Source: Comamonadaceae bacterium
GTDB lineage: Bacteria > Pseudomonadota > Gammaproteobacteria > Burkholderiales > Burkholderiaceae_C
Direction: 5' to 3'
Assembly (NCBI GenBank): GCA_027485235.1
Contig: JAIXRJ010000024.1
Coordinates: 1 to 38,265, forward strand
DNA: 38,265 nucleotides
Positions 14,977 through 23,430 of this stretch are shown one piece after another. The translations under genes were made by a program, and so were the position numbers. Position 1 is the stretch's first letter. Each line of letters begins with the position of its first letter. The notes under the pieces are model-generated. The model was given only the letters and a program-made list of their open reading frames with translations. It made no database searches and had not been told where the DNA came from.

Positions 14977-15954
14977 ATGGAAATTTTTGACTACGACAAC
15001 ATCCTGTTGCTGCCACGCAAGTGCCGCGTGGAAAGCCGTTCCGAGTGCGACGCCGGCGTCGAACTGGGTGGCCGCAAGTTCCGCCTGCCGGTGGTGCCTG
15101 CCAACATGAAAACGGTGGTGGACGAGTCCATCTGCCTGTGGATGGCGCAAAACGATTACTTTTACGTCATGCACCGCTTTGACCTGGACAACGTCCAGTT
15201 TGTGCGCGACATGCACGCCAAAGGTGTTTACGCCTCGATCTCGTTGGGCGTCAAAGCCCCTGACCGCGCTACCGTGGACCAGCTGGCCGCTGAAAAACGG
15301 GTGCCCGAGTACATCACCATCGACATCGCCCACGGCCACGCCGACAGCGTGCGCGACATGATTGGCTACATCAAGGCCAAACTGCCCACGAGCTTTGTGA
15401 TTGCGGGCAACGTGGCCACACCCGAAGCCGTGATCGACCTGGAAAACTGGGGCGCCGATGCGACCAAAGTGGGCGTAGGCCCCGGCAAAGTCTGCATCAC
15501 CAAGCTGAAAACCGGATTTGGCACAGGCGGCTGGCAGCTGTCCGCGCTCAAGTGGTGCGCCCGCGTGGCGACCAAGCCCATCATCGCCGACGGCGGCATC
15601 CGCAGCCACGGCGACATCGCCAAGAGCGTGCGTTTTGGCGCGAGCATGGTCATGATCGGCTCGCTGTTTGCGGGCCACGAAGAGTCGCCCGGCAAAACGG
15701 TTGAAGTGGATGGCGAACTGTTCAAGGAATATTACGGCTCGGCCAGTGACTTCAACAAGGGCGAGTACAAGCACGTCGAAGGCAAGCGCATTCTGGAGCC
15801 GATCAAGGGCAAGCTGGCCAACACGCTCATCGAGATGGAGCAGGACGTGCAAAGCTCGATCAGTTACTCAGGCGGCACCAAGCTGATGGACATCCGCAAA
15901 GTGAACTACGTCACGCTGGGTGGTGACAACGCGGGTGAACACCTGTTGATGTGA
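14977..15954 (+). CDS. guaC: GMP reductase, YumD (Gram-positive) type
   Basis: A 325-aa TIM-barrel enzyme of the IMPDH/GMPR family. It starts [25 protein letters not shown] and lacks the CBS domains of IMP dehydrogenase. The catalytic loop is [23 protein letters not shown] with Cys173, the GMPR signature rather than the IMPDH one. It converts GMP to IMP plus ammonia using NADPH, linking guanine and adenine salvage. From memory the sequence pattern ([44 protein letters not shown]) follows Bacillus YumD far more closely than E. coli GuaC. ATG 14977 is 120 bp inside the longest frame and fits the family start; GGAG lies 13 bases upstream, rather far. A hairpin at 15968-15996 probably ends the transcript. 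Confidence 0.93.
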   Translation: MEIFDYDNILLLPRKCRVESRSECDAGVELGGRKFRLPVVPANMKTVVDESICLWMAQNDYFYVMHRFDLDNVQFVRDMHAKGVYASISLGVKAPDRATVDQLAAEKRVPEYITIDIAHGHADSVRDMIGYIKAKLPTSFVIAGNVATPEAVIDLENWGADATKVGVGPGKVCITKLKTGFGTGGWQLSALKWCARVATKPIIADGGIRSHGDIAKSVRFGASMVMIGSLFAGHEESPGKTVEVDGELFKEYYGSASDFNKGEYKHVEGKRILEPIKGKLANTLIEMEQDVQSSISYSGGTKLMDIRKVNYVTLGGDNAGEHLLM

Positions 15955-15967
15955 GCCCATGGCTGCG

Positions 15968-16001
15968 GCCGATTGCGCACCTTGTGTGCGGTCGGCATTT
16001 T
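15968..16001 (+). terminator. Probable guaC terminator
   Basis: A 13-bp stem pairs GCCGATTGCGCAC (15968-15980) with GTGTGCGGTCGGC (15984-15996), counting G-U pairs, around a CTT loop. ATTTT follows. It begins 14 bp after the guaC stop. The T tract is short, so termination strength is uncertain. Confidence 0.6.
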
Positions 16002-16122
16002 CTCGTCTTGCCGAACTTGATCCGGCATCCATGGGTGTTTCGCGCATGGACACCAGATCACATCCGGGGCGACAGGTGTGCTTTGCAAGGCCTGCGCTTG
16101 AGCCCCCCGATGATCGATCGGC

Positions 16123-16854
16123 TCAGAGCAAAGCGCGAAGCGCCAACATCAAGCCGCTGACCACCAGCAAGCCGCAGATGACATGTCGCAAGCGTGCCAC
16201 CGGCACCCGGTGTGCTGCGCGGTGGCCCAGCCAGACGCCCGCCAAAGCCACGCCAATGAGCACAGTCCAGCGCTGCCAGAGCACGGCGCTGCTCAGGTGT
16301 CCTTCCCAAGCCATGCCCACCAACACGGTGCTGGCCGCCACGGTCATGATCATGGGAATGCTGGCGCGCATTTGCTGGGCATCGCTCAGACGCCGACTGA
16401 GCCAAGCCACCACCAAGGGGCCCGCTGTGCCGAACAGCAGCTGCACCACCCCAATGGCTGTGCCTGCCGGCCCTGCCCACCACAGGGCAGGTTGCGCCCG
16501 GGCGTGAGCGGCCGGGCGCACAGCATTCACACCGACACCGGCCACATACAGCCCCAGCACCAGCAAGGGCCAGCGCGACTGCATGAAAGGCATCAACCAC
16601 AAGCCCAGCAAGGTGCCCGCCAGCAGCCCGGGCAGCAAGCGGCGCAACTCACGCCACTGCACTTGCCGCCAATTGAGTCCACTGTGAAAGGCCGATGCTG
16701 GCACATCCATCAGCAAGGCCAGGGCCACCACTTCGGGCAGGGGCCATTTCCAGGCCAAAAGCGGCACAACGACCAAGGCTGAGCCAAAGCCCGTCAGGCC
16801 GAGCACCGCATAGCCCAGCAAGACCACCCCCACGGGGTAGAGCCACTCCTGCAC
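16123..16854 (-). CDS. TSUP-family (TauE/SafE-like) membrane permease
   Basis: A membrane protein of about 243 aa with seven to eight hydrophobic segments and the TSUP-type repeat (GLTGFGSALVVVPLLAWKWPLPEVVALALLMD near the start, LLFGTAGPLVVAWLSRRL in the second half). The family exports sulfite, sulfoacetate and other small organic anions. The gene shows no ATG: TTG at 16860 overlaps the hydrolase stop as TTGA, and GTG at 16854 follows it closely; I prefer GTG. Either way it is translationally coupled to the alpha/beta hydrolase upstream, suggesting that the hydrolase product or substrate is moved by this permease. The substrate is unknown. Confidence 0.82.
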   Translation of the reverse strand: MQEWLYPVGVVLLGYAVLGLTGFGSALVVVPLLAWKWPLPEVVALALLMDVPASAFHSGLNWRQVQWRELRRLLPGLLAGTLLGLWLMPFMQSRWPLLVLGLYVAGVGVNAVRPAAHARAQPALWWAGPAGTAIGVVQLLFGTAGPLVVAWLSRRLSDAQQMRASIPMIMTVAASTVLVGMAWEGHLSSAVLWQRWTVLIGVALAGVWLGHRAAHRVPVARLRHVICGLLVVSGLMLALRALL

Positions 16855-16856
16855 GT

Positions 16857-17729
16857 TCAAACGGGCAGCGCGATCAAGGCCTTGGCCAAGGCATGCAGGC
16901 GCGTGCCGGGCCGGGTCAGATCGGTCACGATGCTGAAGTGGTTGAGTCCCGGCAAGTCCTCACAAATCGGCACAGTCTTGGGGCCCCAAGCTTGGTGAAT
17001 CAAGTGGTTGTGGCGCAAGAATTCGGGGCTCTCGTCTCCCCCCGCCAAGGTGTAGAGCACGCCCTTGGATGGACGCTGCCATTTGGCCGGACTGGCCATG
17101 CGCACATGGGTGGGGGTGATGCGCAGATCGGCCTGCACAAAGGGGGTTTTGCGCACCGGCTCCAGGTCGTACAAACCCGAGATGGACATCACTTTGCGCA
17201 CCAGGCCTGCGGGCAGATCTCGGCCCACTTTTTTCCAGTCGCAGGCCAGCAGCATGGCCGCCAAATGGCCGCCTGCCGAATGGCCGATCACGGTGATGTT
17301 GCGGCGGTCACCGCCATGCTCGCCAATGTGACGCCAGACCCAGGCCAAAGCCCGGCTCATTTGCACAGCGATGTCGGGGACGGTGACGGGCTGGGCCTCG
17401 GTGCCAGGGCACAGGTCGTAGTTGACCACCGCCACACAAGCGCCCATCTCGCGCAAAGCGGGGGCCACAAAAGAATGGTCGGCCTTGTCCAGACTGCGCC
17501 AGTAGCCGCCATGGATGAACACCACCACCGGTGCACCTGGCTGGACGGCTGGGAACACATCCAAAGTTTCTTTGGGGCCTTCGCCAAAACGCAGGTCCAG
17601 TTGGGGCTTGAGGGTCTGGCGCGCTTGCTCGGACGCCTCGCGCCAATGGTCAAAGTGCTCGGCAAAACCGGGCACCAAAGCACGGTTGTTGTACATGCGG
17701 TCGTGCCACGCAGCGTCTTTGAGGGCCAT
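16857..17729 (-). CDS. Alpha/beta hydrolase, arylformamidase-like
   Basis: A 290-aa serine hydrolase of the HSL/KynB-like group. It has the oxyanion motif VFIHGGYWRSLDK (HGGYW at 73-77) and the nucleophile elbow IGHSAGGHLAAML with Ser151. An acid region lies at TLAGGDESPEFLRHN and the catalytic His in LNHFSIV near the C-terminus. The HGGYW form and N-terminal WHDRMYNNRALVP match proteins often annotated as N-formylkynurenine formamidase or carboxylesterase. No other kynurenine gene is nearby, so the substrate is open. ATG 17729 has GGAG and AGGA upstream; the longer in-frame ATG at 17777 is less likely. It is followed by the TSUP permease with overlapping or near-overlapping codons. Confidence 0.85.
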   Translation of the reverse strand: MALKDAAWHDRMYNNRALVPGFAEHFDHWREASEQARQTLKPQLDLRFGEGPKETLDVFPAVQPGAPVVVFIHGGYWRSLDKADHSFVAPALREMGACVAVVNYDLCPGTEAQPVTVPDIAVQMSRALAWVWRHIGEHGGDRRNITVIGHSAGGHLAAMLLACDWKKVGRDLPAGLVRKVMSISGLYDLEPVRKTPFVQADLRITPTHVRMASPAKWQRPSKGVLYTLAGGDESPEFLRHNHLIHQAWGPKTVPICEDLPGLNHFSIVTDLTRPGTRLHALAKALIALPV

Positions 17730-17813
17730 GTCCTGTCTCCGAAAAATTGATGCCCTATCTTGGCACAAGCCGTGCAACGCGGCAGCCCACTGCGGGACAG
17801 GCTGGGGCTGAGC

Positions 17814-20000
17814 TTAGATTTTCATTTCCAGACGCAGTTGCACCACGCGCCAGTTCGAGTGGGTGGTGCGCGCGGTCTCGGAAACGTTGTTCCCCACGTA
17901 GCTCGTGCCCGTGACATAGTCCCTTGGCGTGACATTGCTGACCGTCAGGCGCAGGGCTGTGGCGGGCGAAAAACGCCACAGACCATAGACATCGAGCACT
18001 TCCTTGCTGCCTTGGTAAGCCCATTGCTGCTGGCTGCGGCGGGTGTCGTAATCGGGGTTCCAGTTCAAATTGCCACCCAAGGTCAAGGGCATGCCGCGCA
18101 AGCGGTAATCCCCACCCAGGTTGGCCGTCATGCTGGGTTGTTGGTCCAGCCGGTTGTCTGGCCCCGGCACCTGCAAGACCTTGGAGCGGAAAAAGCTCAC
18201 ATTGCTGCGGAGGTCCACCGGCAAAGCCGTGGCCCAGACTTGGTCCAATCGGAATTTGGCTTCCAACTCCAAGCCTTGGGTCACCGCATCGCCCACATTC
18301 AAAGGCGTGGAGACCCATTTGCCGGTGCCCTGGTTCAAAGCCGTGTTGTAACGGATCAGGTCGCTGATGTTGCGTCGGAACACGTTGGCACTGAGCACGC
18401 CGCCGTTGGCCAGATAGCGCTCGAAAGCGACATCGATGCCTGTGGCCAGTTCAGGACGCAAGTCCGGGTTGCCCACGCGATCAGGGCGGGTGGGGCTGTT
18501 GGCCTCGCGAGACGGCACATAGCGCGCCACCAAGTTGTGCAAGGTGGGGGGTTTGTAGCTGCGTGTCAGACTCATGCGCACCTGATCGCGCTTGTTGGCA
18601 TCGGGCTTCCAGACGGCGTGCAACAGGGGCGTCCAGACCGAGCTTTGGTTGGACTTGAGACCCTGCTCGTCGGTGCCCTCGGTCAGAATCGACTCGTAGC
18701 GCAAACCGCCGTGGGCTGACCAGTGGGCATTGACCTTGAATTCATCCTGGACATAGGCCGCCCAGCGGAAAGTGCGGGCCTGCAAATCGCCACTTTCTTC
18801 GCTCACGGCCGCATTGCCTTGTTCGTTGCGCCGCACACCTTCCAGTTCCAGCCCGCTGACCCACTGGTGACCGTTGGCCAGAGCGCTGAGCCATTTCCCA
18901 TTCAGGCTGTAGGACTTCTCAACAAAGTTTTGGGTTTCAAAAGTATTCAACAACAAGGGCGTGCTGGCCCCGGTTTGGTCAAGCCGGTAGTCGTACTGGG
19001 ATTGCCCCACACCAAACCGCACTTCCAAACGGTCATCGGCAGACAGGCGCTGCGCCCATTGGCCATTGAGACGCCCCATCGAGTAGGTACTGCGGTTACG
19101 GGTGTTGGCCGCATCGGTCAACAAAGGGGCACCGCCGGCTTGTTGGCTGGCACGAACCGTTCCCAAGGCCTCGTTTTCGGAATGGATCAAAAAAGGGGTC
19201 AGTGTCAGGCTTTTGCCCTGTTCACCCCGCCACTGCAGACGGGCATTCGCATGCACGGCCTGACGCCGCGCCACGGACTGGACATCCTGGGTGCGCTGGT
19301 CGTCACCAGGCTCTGCAGAGGTCACAGTGCGGTTCACCTCGGGACGCTTTTGGTCCATGGCCGACAAGGTGAAGCTGCCCGCGATGGGCTCGGTTTTGAG
19401 GTTGTGGACCCAGTTGACCTGTGTCGAGCCTTCGCCGTGCTCCTGGCTTTGGGTGATTTTCAAGTCATCGGGGTTGGCTTTTTGCCCCTCCCGCAAGACG
19501 ATGTTGATCGTGCCGGCAATGGCACGGGCACCGGTTTCGGCTGTCGGGGCACGCAAGATTTCTATTTTTTCAACCTGCTCGGGGGTCAGCGAGTCGATCG
19601 AAAAGCCCGGTGGCACACGCTCTCCGTCCAGCAAAATCTGGGTGTATCCACCGCCCAGCCCGCGCATGCGGACCGCCCCGCCCCGACCGGGGGGCCCTCC
19701 CAAAGTGACACCCGGCAAGCGCTTGAGCACTTCGCCCAGGGTGGCATCGCCATTTTTTTCAATTTCTTCACGGCCGATCACGATTTTGGCGGCGGTGGAC
19801 TCCCGGCGGACTTCGGTGTCGTTGTTGCGGTTGCTGCGGATCTCCACGCGGCCCAAATCCGTCGGCGCAGGCGTTTGGGCGCAAGCGATGGACTGCCAGC
19901 ACACGCAGCCAGCGGCCAGCAAATGGCTCATCAAAGGCTTGCGGGGCGAAGGCCAAGCGGCACGCGTGCCCGCTGTGAAATGGGATGGAGATTCACGCAT
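17814..20000 (-). CDS. TonB-dependent outer-membrane receptor
   Basis: A 728-aa receptor with a signal peptide (hydrophobic run MSHLLAAGCVCWQSIACAQ). The N-terminal plug domain has RVEIRSNRNNDTEVRRE, then KIVIGREEIEKNGDATLGEVLKRLPGVTLGG, VRMRGLGGGYTQILLDGERV and VEKIEILRAPTAETGARAIAGTINIVLRE. A 22-strand barrel region continues to a C-terminal VVQLRLEMKI. The plug pattern is of the siderophore/catecholate-like class, but no siderophore, heme or cobalamin gene lies nearby, so the ligand is unknown. ATG 20000 (MRESPSHFTAG) was chosen because the frame upstream of it runs into the helicase gene. The final residue is Ile rather than the usual aromatic, a mild oddity. There is no ExbBD-TonB in the window. 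Confidence 0.9.
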   Translation of the reverse strand: MRESPSHFTAGTRAAWPSPRKPLMSHLLAAGCVCWQSIACAQTPAPTDLGRVEIRSNRNNDTEVRRESTAAKIVIGREEIEKNGDATLGEVLKRLPGVTLGGPPGRGGAVRMRGLGGGYTQILLDGERVPPGFSIDSLTPEQVEKIEILRAPTAETGARAIAGTINIVLREGQKANPDDLKITQSQEHGEGSTQVNWVHNLKTEPIAGSFTLSAMDQKRPEVNRTVTSAEPGDDQRTQDVQSVARRQAVHANARLQWRGEQGKSLTLTPFLIHSENEALGTVRASQQAGGAPLLTDAANTRNRSTYSMGRLNGQWAQRLSADDRLEVRFGVGQSQYDYRLDQTGASTPLLLNTFETQNFVEKSYSLNGKWLSALANGHQWVSGLELEGVRRNEQGNAAVSEESGDLQARTFRWAAYVQDEFKVNAHWSAHGGLRYESILTEGTDEQGLKSNQSSVWTPLLHAVWKPDANKRDQVRMSLTRSYKPPTLHNLVARYVPSREANSPTRPDRVGNPDLRPELATGIDVAFERYLANGGVLSANVFRRNISDLIRYNTALNQGTGKWVSTPLNVGDAVTQGLELEAKFRLDQVWATALPVDLRSNVSFFRSKVLQVPGPDNRLDQQPSMTANLGGDYRLRGMPLTLGGNLNWNPDYDTRRSQQQWAYQGSKEVLDVYGLWRFSPATALRLTVSNVTPRDYVTGTSYVGNNVSETARTTHSNWRVVQLRLEMKI

Positions 20001-20068
20001 CGTTCGATTTTGACAGCGCCAGGTGACAAGCATTTGAAACCCGGACAAAGACCGGGCTTCGGTGGCGA

Positions 20069-21520
20069 TCATTCGGCGGTTTTGAACAAAGCGGCCACTT
20101 TGCGCTTGGGTTTGATGTTGGCCGAAATCGACGAACGGGGCGTCTTGGGCGCGGCCGACTCCCAACTGGGCGCGGCATCGGATGATGGCGCTTCGTAGGG
20201 TTTGGCAAAGAAGGGGTCGCGGTTGACCGGTGCAGGACGAAAGCCCCCACGTCGCTCACGCAGCTCGCTCGCATCGCGGGGGTCAAAGTCTTCGCGGCGG
20301 CGGCCTTCGTAGACACGGCCACGCGGACGCTCGTCCGAACGCTCACGTTCAGAGCGCTCAACGCCCGGCCGAGGGTGGTCGTCGAGCTGCAAAGATTCCA
20401 CTTCGAGCTTTTTCTTGATCAACTTTTCAATGTCACCCACCAAACGCGTGTCCGATGGGCTGACCAAGGTCACCGCCAAACCGGAAGCCCCAGCGCGTCC
20501 CGTGCGGCCAATGCGGTGCACGTAGTCTTCGGCGTTGAAAGGCACATCGAAGTTGAACACCGCGGGCACATCCTTGATGTCCAGACCGCGGGCGGCCACA
20601 TCGGTGCAGACCAGCAAGTCCACTTCGCCTTGCTTGAAGGCTTCCAGCGCTTTCAAGCGCTCGTCTTGGCTTTTGTCACCGTGCAGCGCAGCGGTTTTGA
20701 GACCTTCGCGCTCCAGCGAGCGGGCCAGCCGGCCGCATCCGAGCTTGCTGTTCACAAAGATGAAGGCTTGTTTGATGCCCCGGTCGGTCAAGACCTTGCG
20801 AATCACACGGCGCTTGTCGTCGTCTTGGGCGGCATAAAACCGCTGCTCTACCGTCGATGCCGTTTCGTTGGGGCGCGCCACCTCAATGGTCACCGGGTTT
20901 TGCAGATAGCTGCCCGCCAGGCGTTTGATCTCGGGCGAGAAAGTGGCCGAGAACAGCAAGGTGGTGCGCTGCTTGGGCAAGAAACTCAAGATGCGCTGCA
21001 GGTCGGGCAAAAAGCCGATGTCCAGCATGCGGTCGGCTTCGTCCAGCACCACATACTCCACCTGATTGAGCACCGCGTTTTTGGCTTCGATGTGGTCCAG
21101 CAGACGGCCCGGTGTGGCCACCAGCACTTCCACGCCTTTTTTGAGCTCCAGGGTCTGGGGCTTCATGTCCATGCCGCCAAACACCACCGCGCTGCGCAGC
21201 TGGGTGTATTTGGCGTACAGCTTGATTTGTTGGGCCACCTGATCGGCCAGCTCGCGGGTGGGCAAGAGCACCAAAGCGCGCACAGGGTGGCGCGCTGGCG
21301 AGGTGGAGGGGTTTTCGTGTTTCAGCAGGCGTTGCAGCAAAGGCAGCGAGAACGCCGCCGTTTTTCCGGTGCCGGTCTGGGCCGCGCCCATCACGTCCTG
21401 GCCCGTCAAGACCACCGGAATGGCTTGGGCCTGGATAGGGGTCATGGATTCGTAGCCCATTTCGGCCACGGCTCGTGCCAGCGTGGGCGCCAGCGATAAA
21501 TTGGAAAAAGAGTCGGTCAT
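20069..21520 (-). CDS. rhlE: DEAD-box RNA helicase, RhlE type
   Basis: A 483-aa helicase. Motifs seen: Q motif (GYESMTPIQAQAIP), I AQTGTGKT (47-54), Ia PTRELADQV, Ib TPGRLLD, II DEAD (160-163), III SAT (191-193), then FIFVNSKLGCGRLA, ALHGDKSQDERLKAL, TDVAARGLDI and VI HRIGRTGRAG. A charged Arg/Glu-rich tail (from about 375: RSERERSDERPRGRVYEGRRREDF) ends in a basic KPKRKVAALF. RhlE proteins remodel RNA in ribosome assembly and mRNA decay and help growth at low temperature. ATG 21520 is the first codon of the canonical MTDSFSNLSL start. It follows dcd on the same strand after a 54-bp gap, and the receptor gene downstream begins 68 bp after its stop. Confidence 0.93.
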   Translation of the reverse strand: MTDSFSNLSLAPTLARAVAEMGYESMTPIQAQAIPVVLTGQDVMGAAQTGTGKTAAFSLPLLQRLLKHENPSTSPARHPVRALVLLPTRELADQVAQQIKLYAKYTQLRSAVVFGGMDMKPQTLELKKGVEVLVATPGRLLDHIEAKNAVLNQVEYVVLDEADRMLDIGFLPDLQRILSFLPKQRTTLLFSATFSPEIKRLAGSYLQNPVTIEVARPNETASTVEQRFYAAQDDDKRRVIRKVLTDRGIKQAFIFVNSKLGCGRLARSLEREGLKTAALHGDKSQDERLKALEAFKQGEVDLLVCTDVAARGLDIKDVPAVFNFDVPFNAEDYVHRIGRTGRAGASGLAVTLVSPSDTRLVGDIEKLIKKKLEVESLQLDDHPRPGVERSERERSDERPRGRVYEGRRREDFDPRDASELRERRGGFRPAPVNRDPFFAKPYEAPSSDAAPSWESAAPKTPRSSISANIKPKRKVAALFKTAE

Positions 21521-21574
21521 TAACCCGATATTGTCGCATTTTGAGGTGACAGACCCAAAACGGGGGTTTCAGCC

Positions 21575-22144
21575 TCAGGTTTTGGGCAGTGTCACACCCA
21601 CTTGGCCCTGGTACTTGCCACCTCGGTCTTTGTAGCTGGTCTCACAGACTTCATCGCTCTCGAAGAACAAGACCTGCGCACAGCCCTCACCCGCATAGAT
21701 CTTGGCGGGCAGGGGCGTGGTGTTGGAAAACTCCAGGGTCACATAGCCTTCCCACTCAGGCTCGAAAGGGGTCACGTTGACGATGATGCCGCAGCGCGCA
21801 TAAGTGCTTTTGCCCAGACAAACGGTCAGCACATTGCGCGGAATACGGAAGTACTCGACGGTGCGGGCCAGCGCAAAACTGTTGGGCGGGATGATGCAAA
21901 CATCGCCCTCGATGTCGACAAAGCTGCGCTCGTCAAAGTTTTTGGGGTCCACCACCGTGCTGTAGATGTTGGTGAACACCTTGAACTCGGGCGCACAGCG
22001 GATGTCGTAGCCGTAGCTGCTGGTGCCGTAGCTCACAATTTTTTCGCCGGCAGCGTTTTGCCGGATCTGGCCGGGCTCAAAGGGCTCGATCATGCCGGTT
22101 TGCTCGGCCATGCGGCGGATCCATTTGTCGCTCTTGATGCTCAT
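21575..22144 (-). CDS. dcd: dCTP deaminase
   Basis: A 189-aa enzyme matching proteobacterial Dcd nearly end to end. It starts [22 protein letters not shown] and has [22 protein letters not shown], the substrate loop [13 protein letters not shown], and the catalytic glutamate E138 in [12 protein letters not shown]. It converts dCTP to dUTP and ammonia as a homotrimer, supplying dUMP for thymidylate synthesis. ATG 22144 is the family start. The position between an orphan BMP receptor gene and the RhlE-type helicase shows no functional logic. I see nothing unusual in length or residues. Confidence 0.97.
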   Translation of the reverse strand: MSIKSDKWIRRMAEQTGMIEPFEPGQIRQNAAGEKIVSYGTSSYGYDIRCAPEFKVFTNIYSTVVDPKNFDERSFVDIEGDVCIIPPNSFALARTVEYFRIPRNVLTVCLGKSTYARCGIIVNVTPFEPEWEGYVTLEFSNTTPLPAKIYAGEGCAQVLFFESDEVCETSYKDRGGKYQGQVGVTLPKT

Positions 22145-22215
22145 GCTGCGTCCTTAGGTGTTGGCGAAGATTTTAGTGGTGATCCCCAACAGGGGGGCAA
22201 GCTGCGGACGCAGCC

Positions 22216-23313
22216 TCAGCGCGAAACTTTGCCCTGCACGCCTTGCACCAAATAGTTCATGCCCAAAATTTGGGCATCGCTCAAGGCCTGGCCTGCAAGC
22301 AAAACCACTTTGCCCTCGTTGTCCGTGATCGGACCTGCGAAAGGCCGCAATTGGCCCGCCCCCACCGCCTTTTGCTGGCTCAGGATTTCATCCTGCACTT
22401 TTGGAGGCACCTTGGGGCCAAAGTCACCCACGCGGACCATGCCGTCCTTGACGCCACCCCAGACGCTGCCAGAAGTCCAGTTGCCATTGATGACCGCCTT
22501 GACGCGGGACGTGTAGTGATCGCCCCACTGGTGCGTGACGGCAATGATCTGGGCATCCGGCCCGATTTTGCGCATGTCAGAGTGGTAGGCCACAGCCATC
22601 TTGCCGCGCTCTTGTGCCGCCGCCATCACGGCGGTTGATCCGGTGTGGAATGCGATCACGTCAACATCCTGGTTGAACAAGGCCATGGCCGCTTCACGCT
22701 CTTTGGGCGGATCGAACCAGGCGTTGAGCCAGACCACTTTGACCACCGCCTTGGGGTTGACCGAGCGCATGCCCAAAGTGAAAGCGTTGATGCCCTGCAG
22801 CACTTCCGGGATCGGGAATCCCGCCACATAACCGGCCACATGGGTCTTGGTCAAGCGCCCGGCGGCGATGCCCGCCAGATAACGGCCTTCGTAATAACGG
22901 GCATTGGACGCCGCCACATTGGGCGCGGTCTTGAAGCCAGTCACCGACTCGAACTTCACATTCGGAAAATCCTTGGCCACCCTGAGCGTGGGCTCCATGT
23001 AGCCAAAGCTGGGCGTAAAAATGATCTGGTGGCCTTGTTGGGCCAGGTCGCGGATCACGCGCTCGGCGTCGGCACCCTCGGCGACATCGGCCACAAAACT
23101 GGTCTTGACCTGGTCACCCAAAGCCTTCTCAACGGCCTTGCGGCCTTCGTCGTGCTGGCGCGTCCAGCCCGCCTCGGTGATCGGCGAGACATAGACAAAA
23201 CCGGCCTTGATGGGCTCGGTGAGTTTGGCGGGTGTTTGCGCTGAGGTTTGGGCCTGTGCGGTCGAAAGAAAAAAGCAGGCAGCCACGAGCGTGGCGGCGA
23301 GGTTTTTATACAT
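22216..23313 (-). CDS. BMP-family (PnrA-like) periplasmic binding protein, orphan
   Basis: A 365-aa exported protein with a cleavable signal peptide (MYKNLAATLVAACFFLSTAQAQ; no lipobox cysteine). The BMP-family core has IKAGFVYVSPITEAGWTRQHDEGRKAVEKAL, IIFTPSFGYMEPTLRVAKDFPNVKFESVTG and YYEGRYLAGIAAG. BMP proteins deliver purine nucleosides, or in some relatives other ligands, to ABC importers. It is clearly a paralogue of the lipoprotein at 35031-36167 (shared GWT..HD.GRK.vEKA and WFdPPKE.eAA motifs). No permease or ATPase is adjacent, so it may share the transporter at the right end or another one. AGAGGAC precedes ATG 23313. It lies just after the terminator of the pilus operon. Confidence 0.92.
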   Translation of the reverse strand: MYKNLAATLVAACFFLSTAQAQTSAQTPAKLTEPIKAGFVYVSPITEAGWTRQHDEGRKAVEKALGDQVKTSFVADVAEGADAERVIRDLAQQGHQIIFTPSFGYMEPTLRVAKDFPNVKFESVTGFKTAPNVAASNARYYEGRYLAGIAAGRLTKTHVAGYVAGFPIPEVLQGINAFTLGMRSVNPKAVVKVVWLNAWFDPPKEREAAMALFNQDVDVIAFHTGSTAVMAAAQERGKMAVAYHSDMRKIGPDAQIIAVTHQWGDHYTSRVKAVINGNWTSGSVWGGVKDGMVRVGDFGPKVPPKVQDEILSQQKAVGAGQLRPFAGPITDNEGKVVLLAGQALSDAQILGMNYLVQGVQGKVSR

Positions 23314-23341
23314 GGTAGTCCTCTACATGGCCCCGAAATTG

Positions 23342-23370
23342 AAAAAACGAAACCCGCCGGGACAGCGGGC
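23342..23370 (-). terminator. Intrinsic terminator of the pilus operon
   Basis: On the minus strand, CCCGC-TGTCCCG-GCGGG is followed by TTTCGTTTTTT. It lies 61 bp beyond the last subunit gene's restored stop (23431) and 29 bp before the BMP start codon, so it separates the two transcripts. Confidence 0.65.
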
Positions 23371-23430
23371 ATCGATGAGTGATTTTACATGCGAGGTCAA
23401 AGCCTTCCGCCACGCCGTCACAAGGCCTGG

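Noticed and set aside
16005..16110. CCGGCATCCATGG-like segments after guaC as mobile-element ends
   Set aside because: They are short, imperfect and have no flanking gene or target duplication; at most dispersed REP-like DNA.
18723..21499. Long plus-strand frames opposite the receptor and RhlE genes (18723-20198 and 20375-21499)
   Set aside because: Antisense to genes with complete motif sets; no family features of their own.
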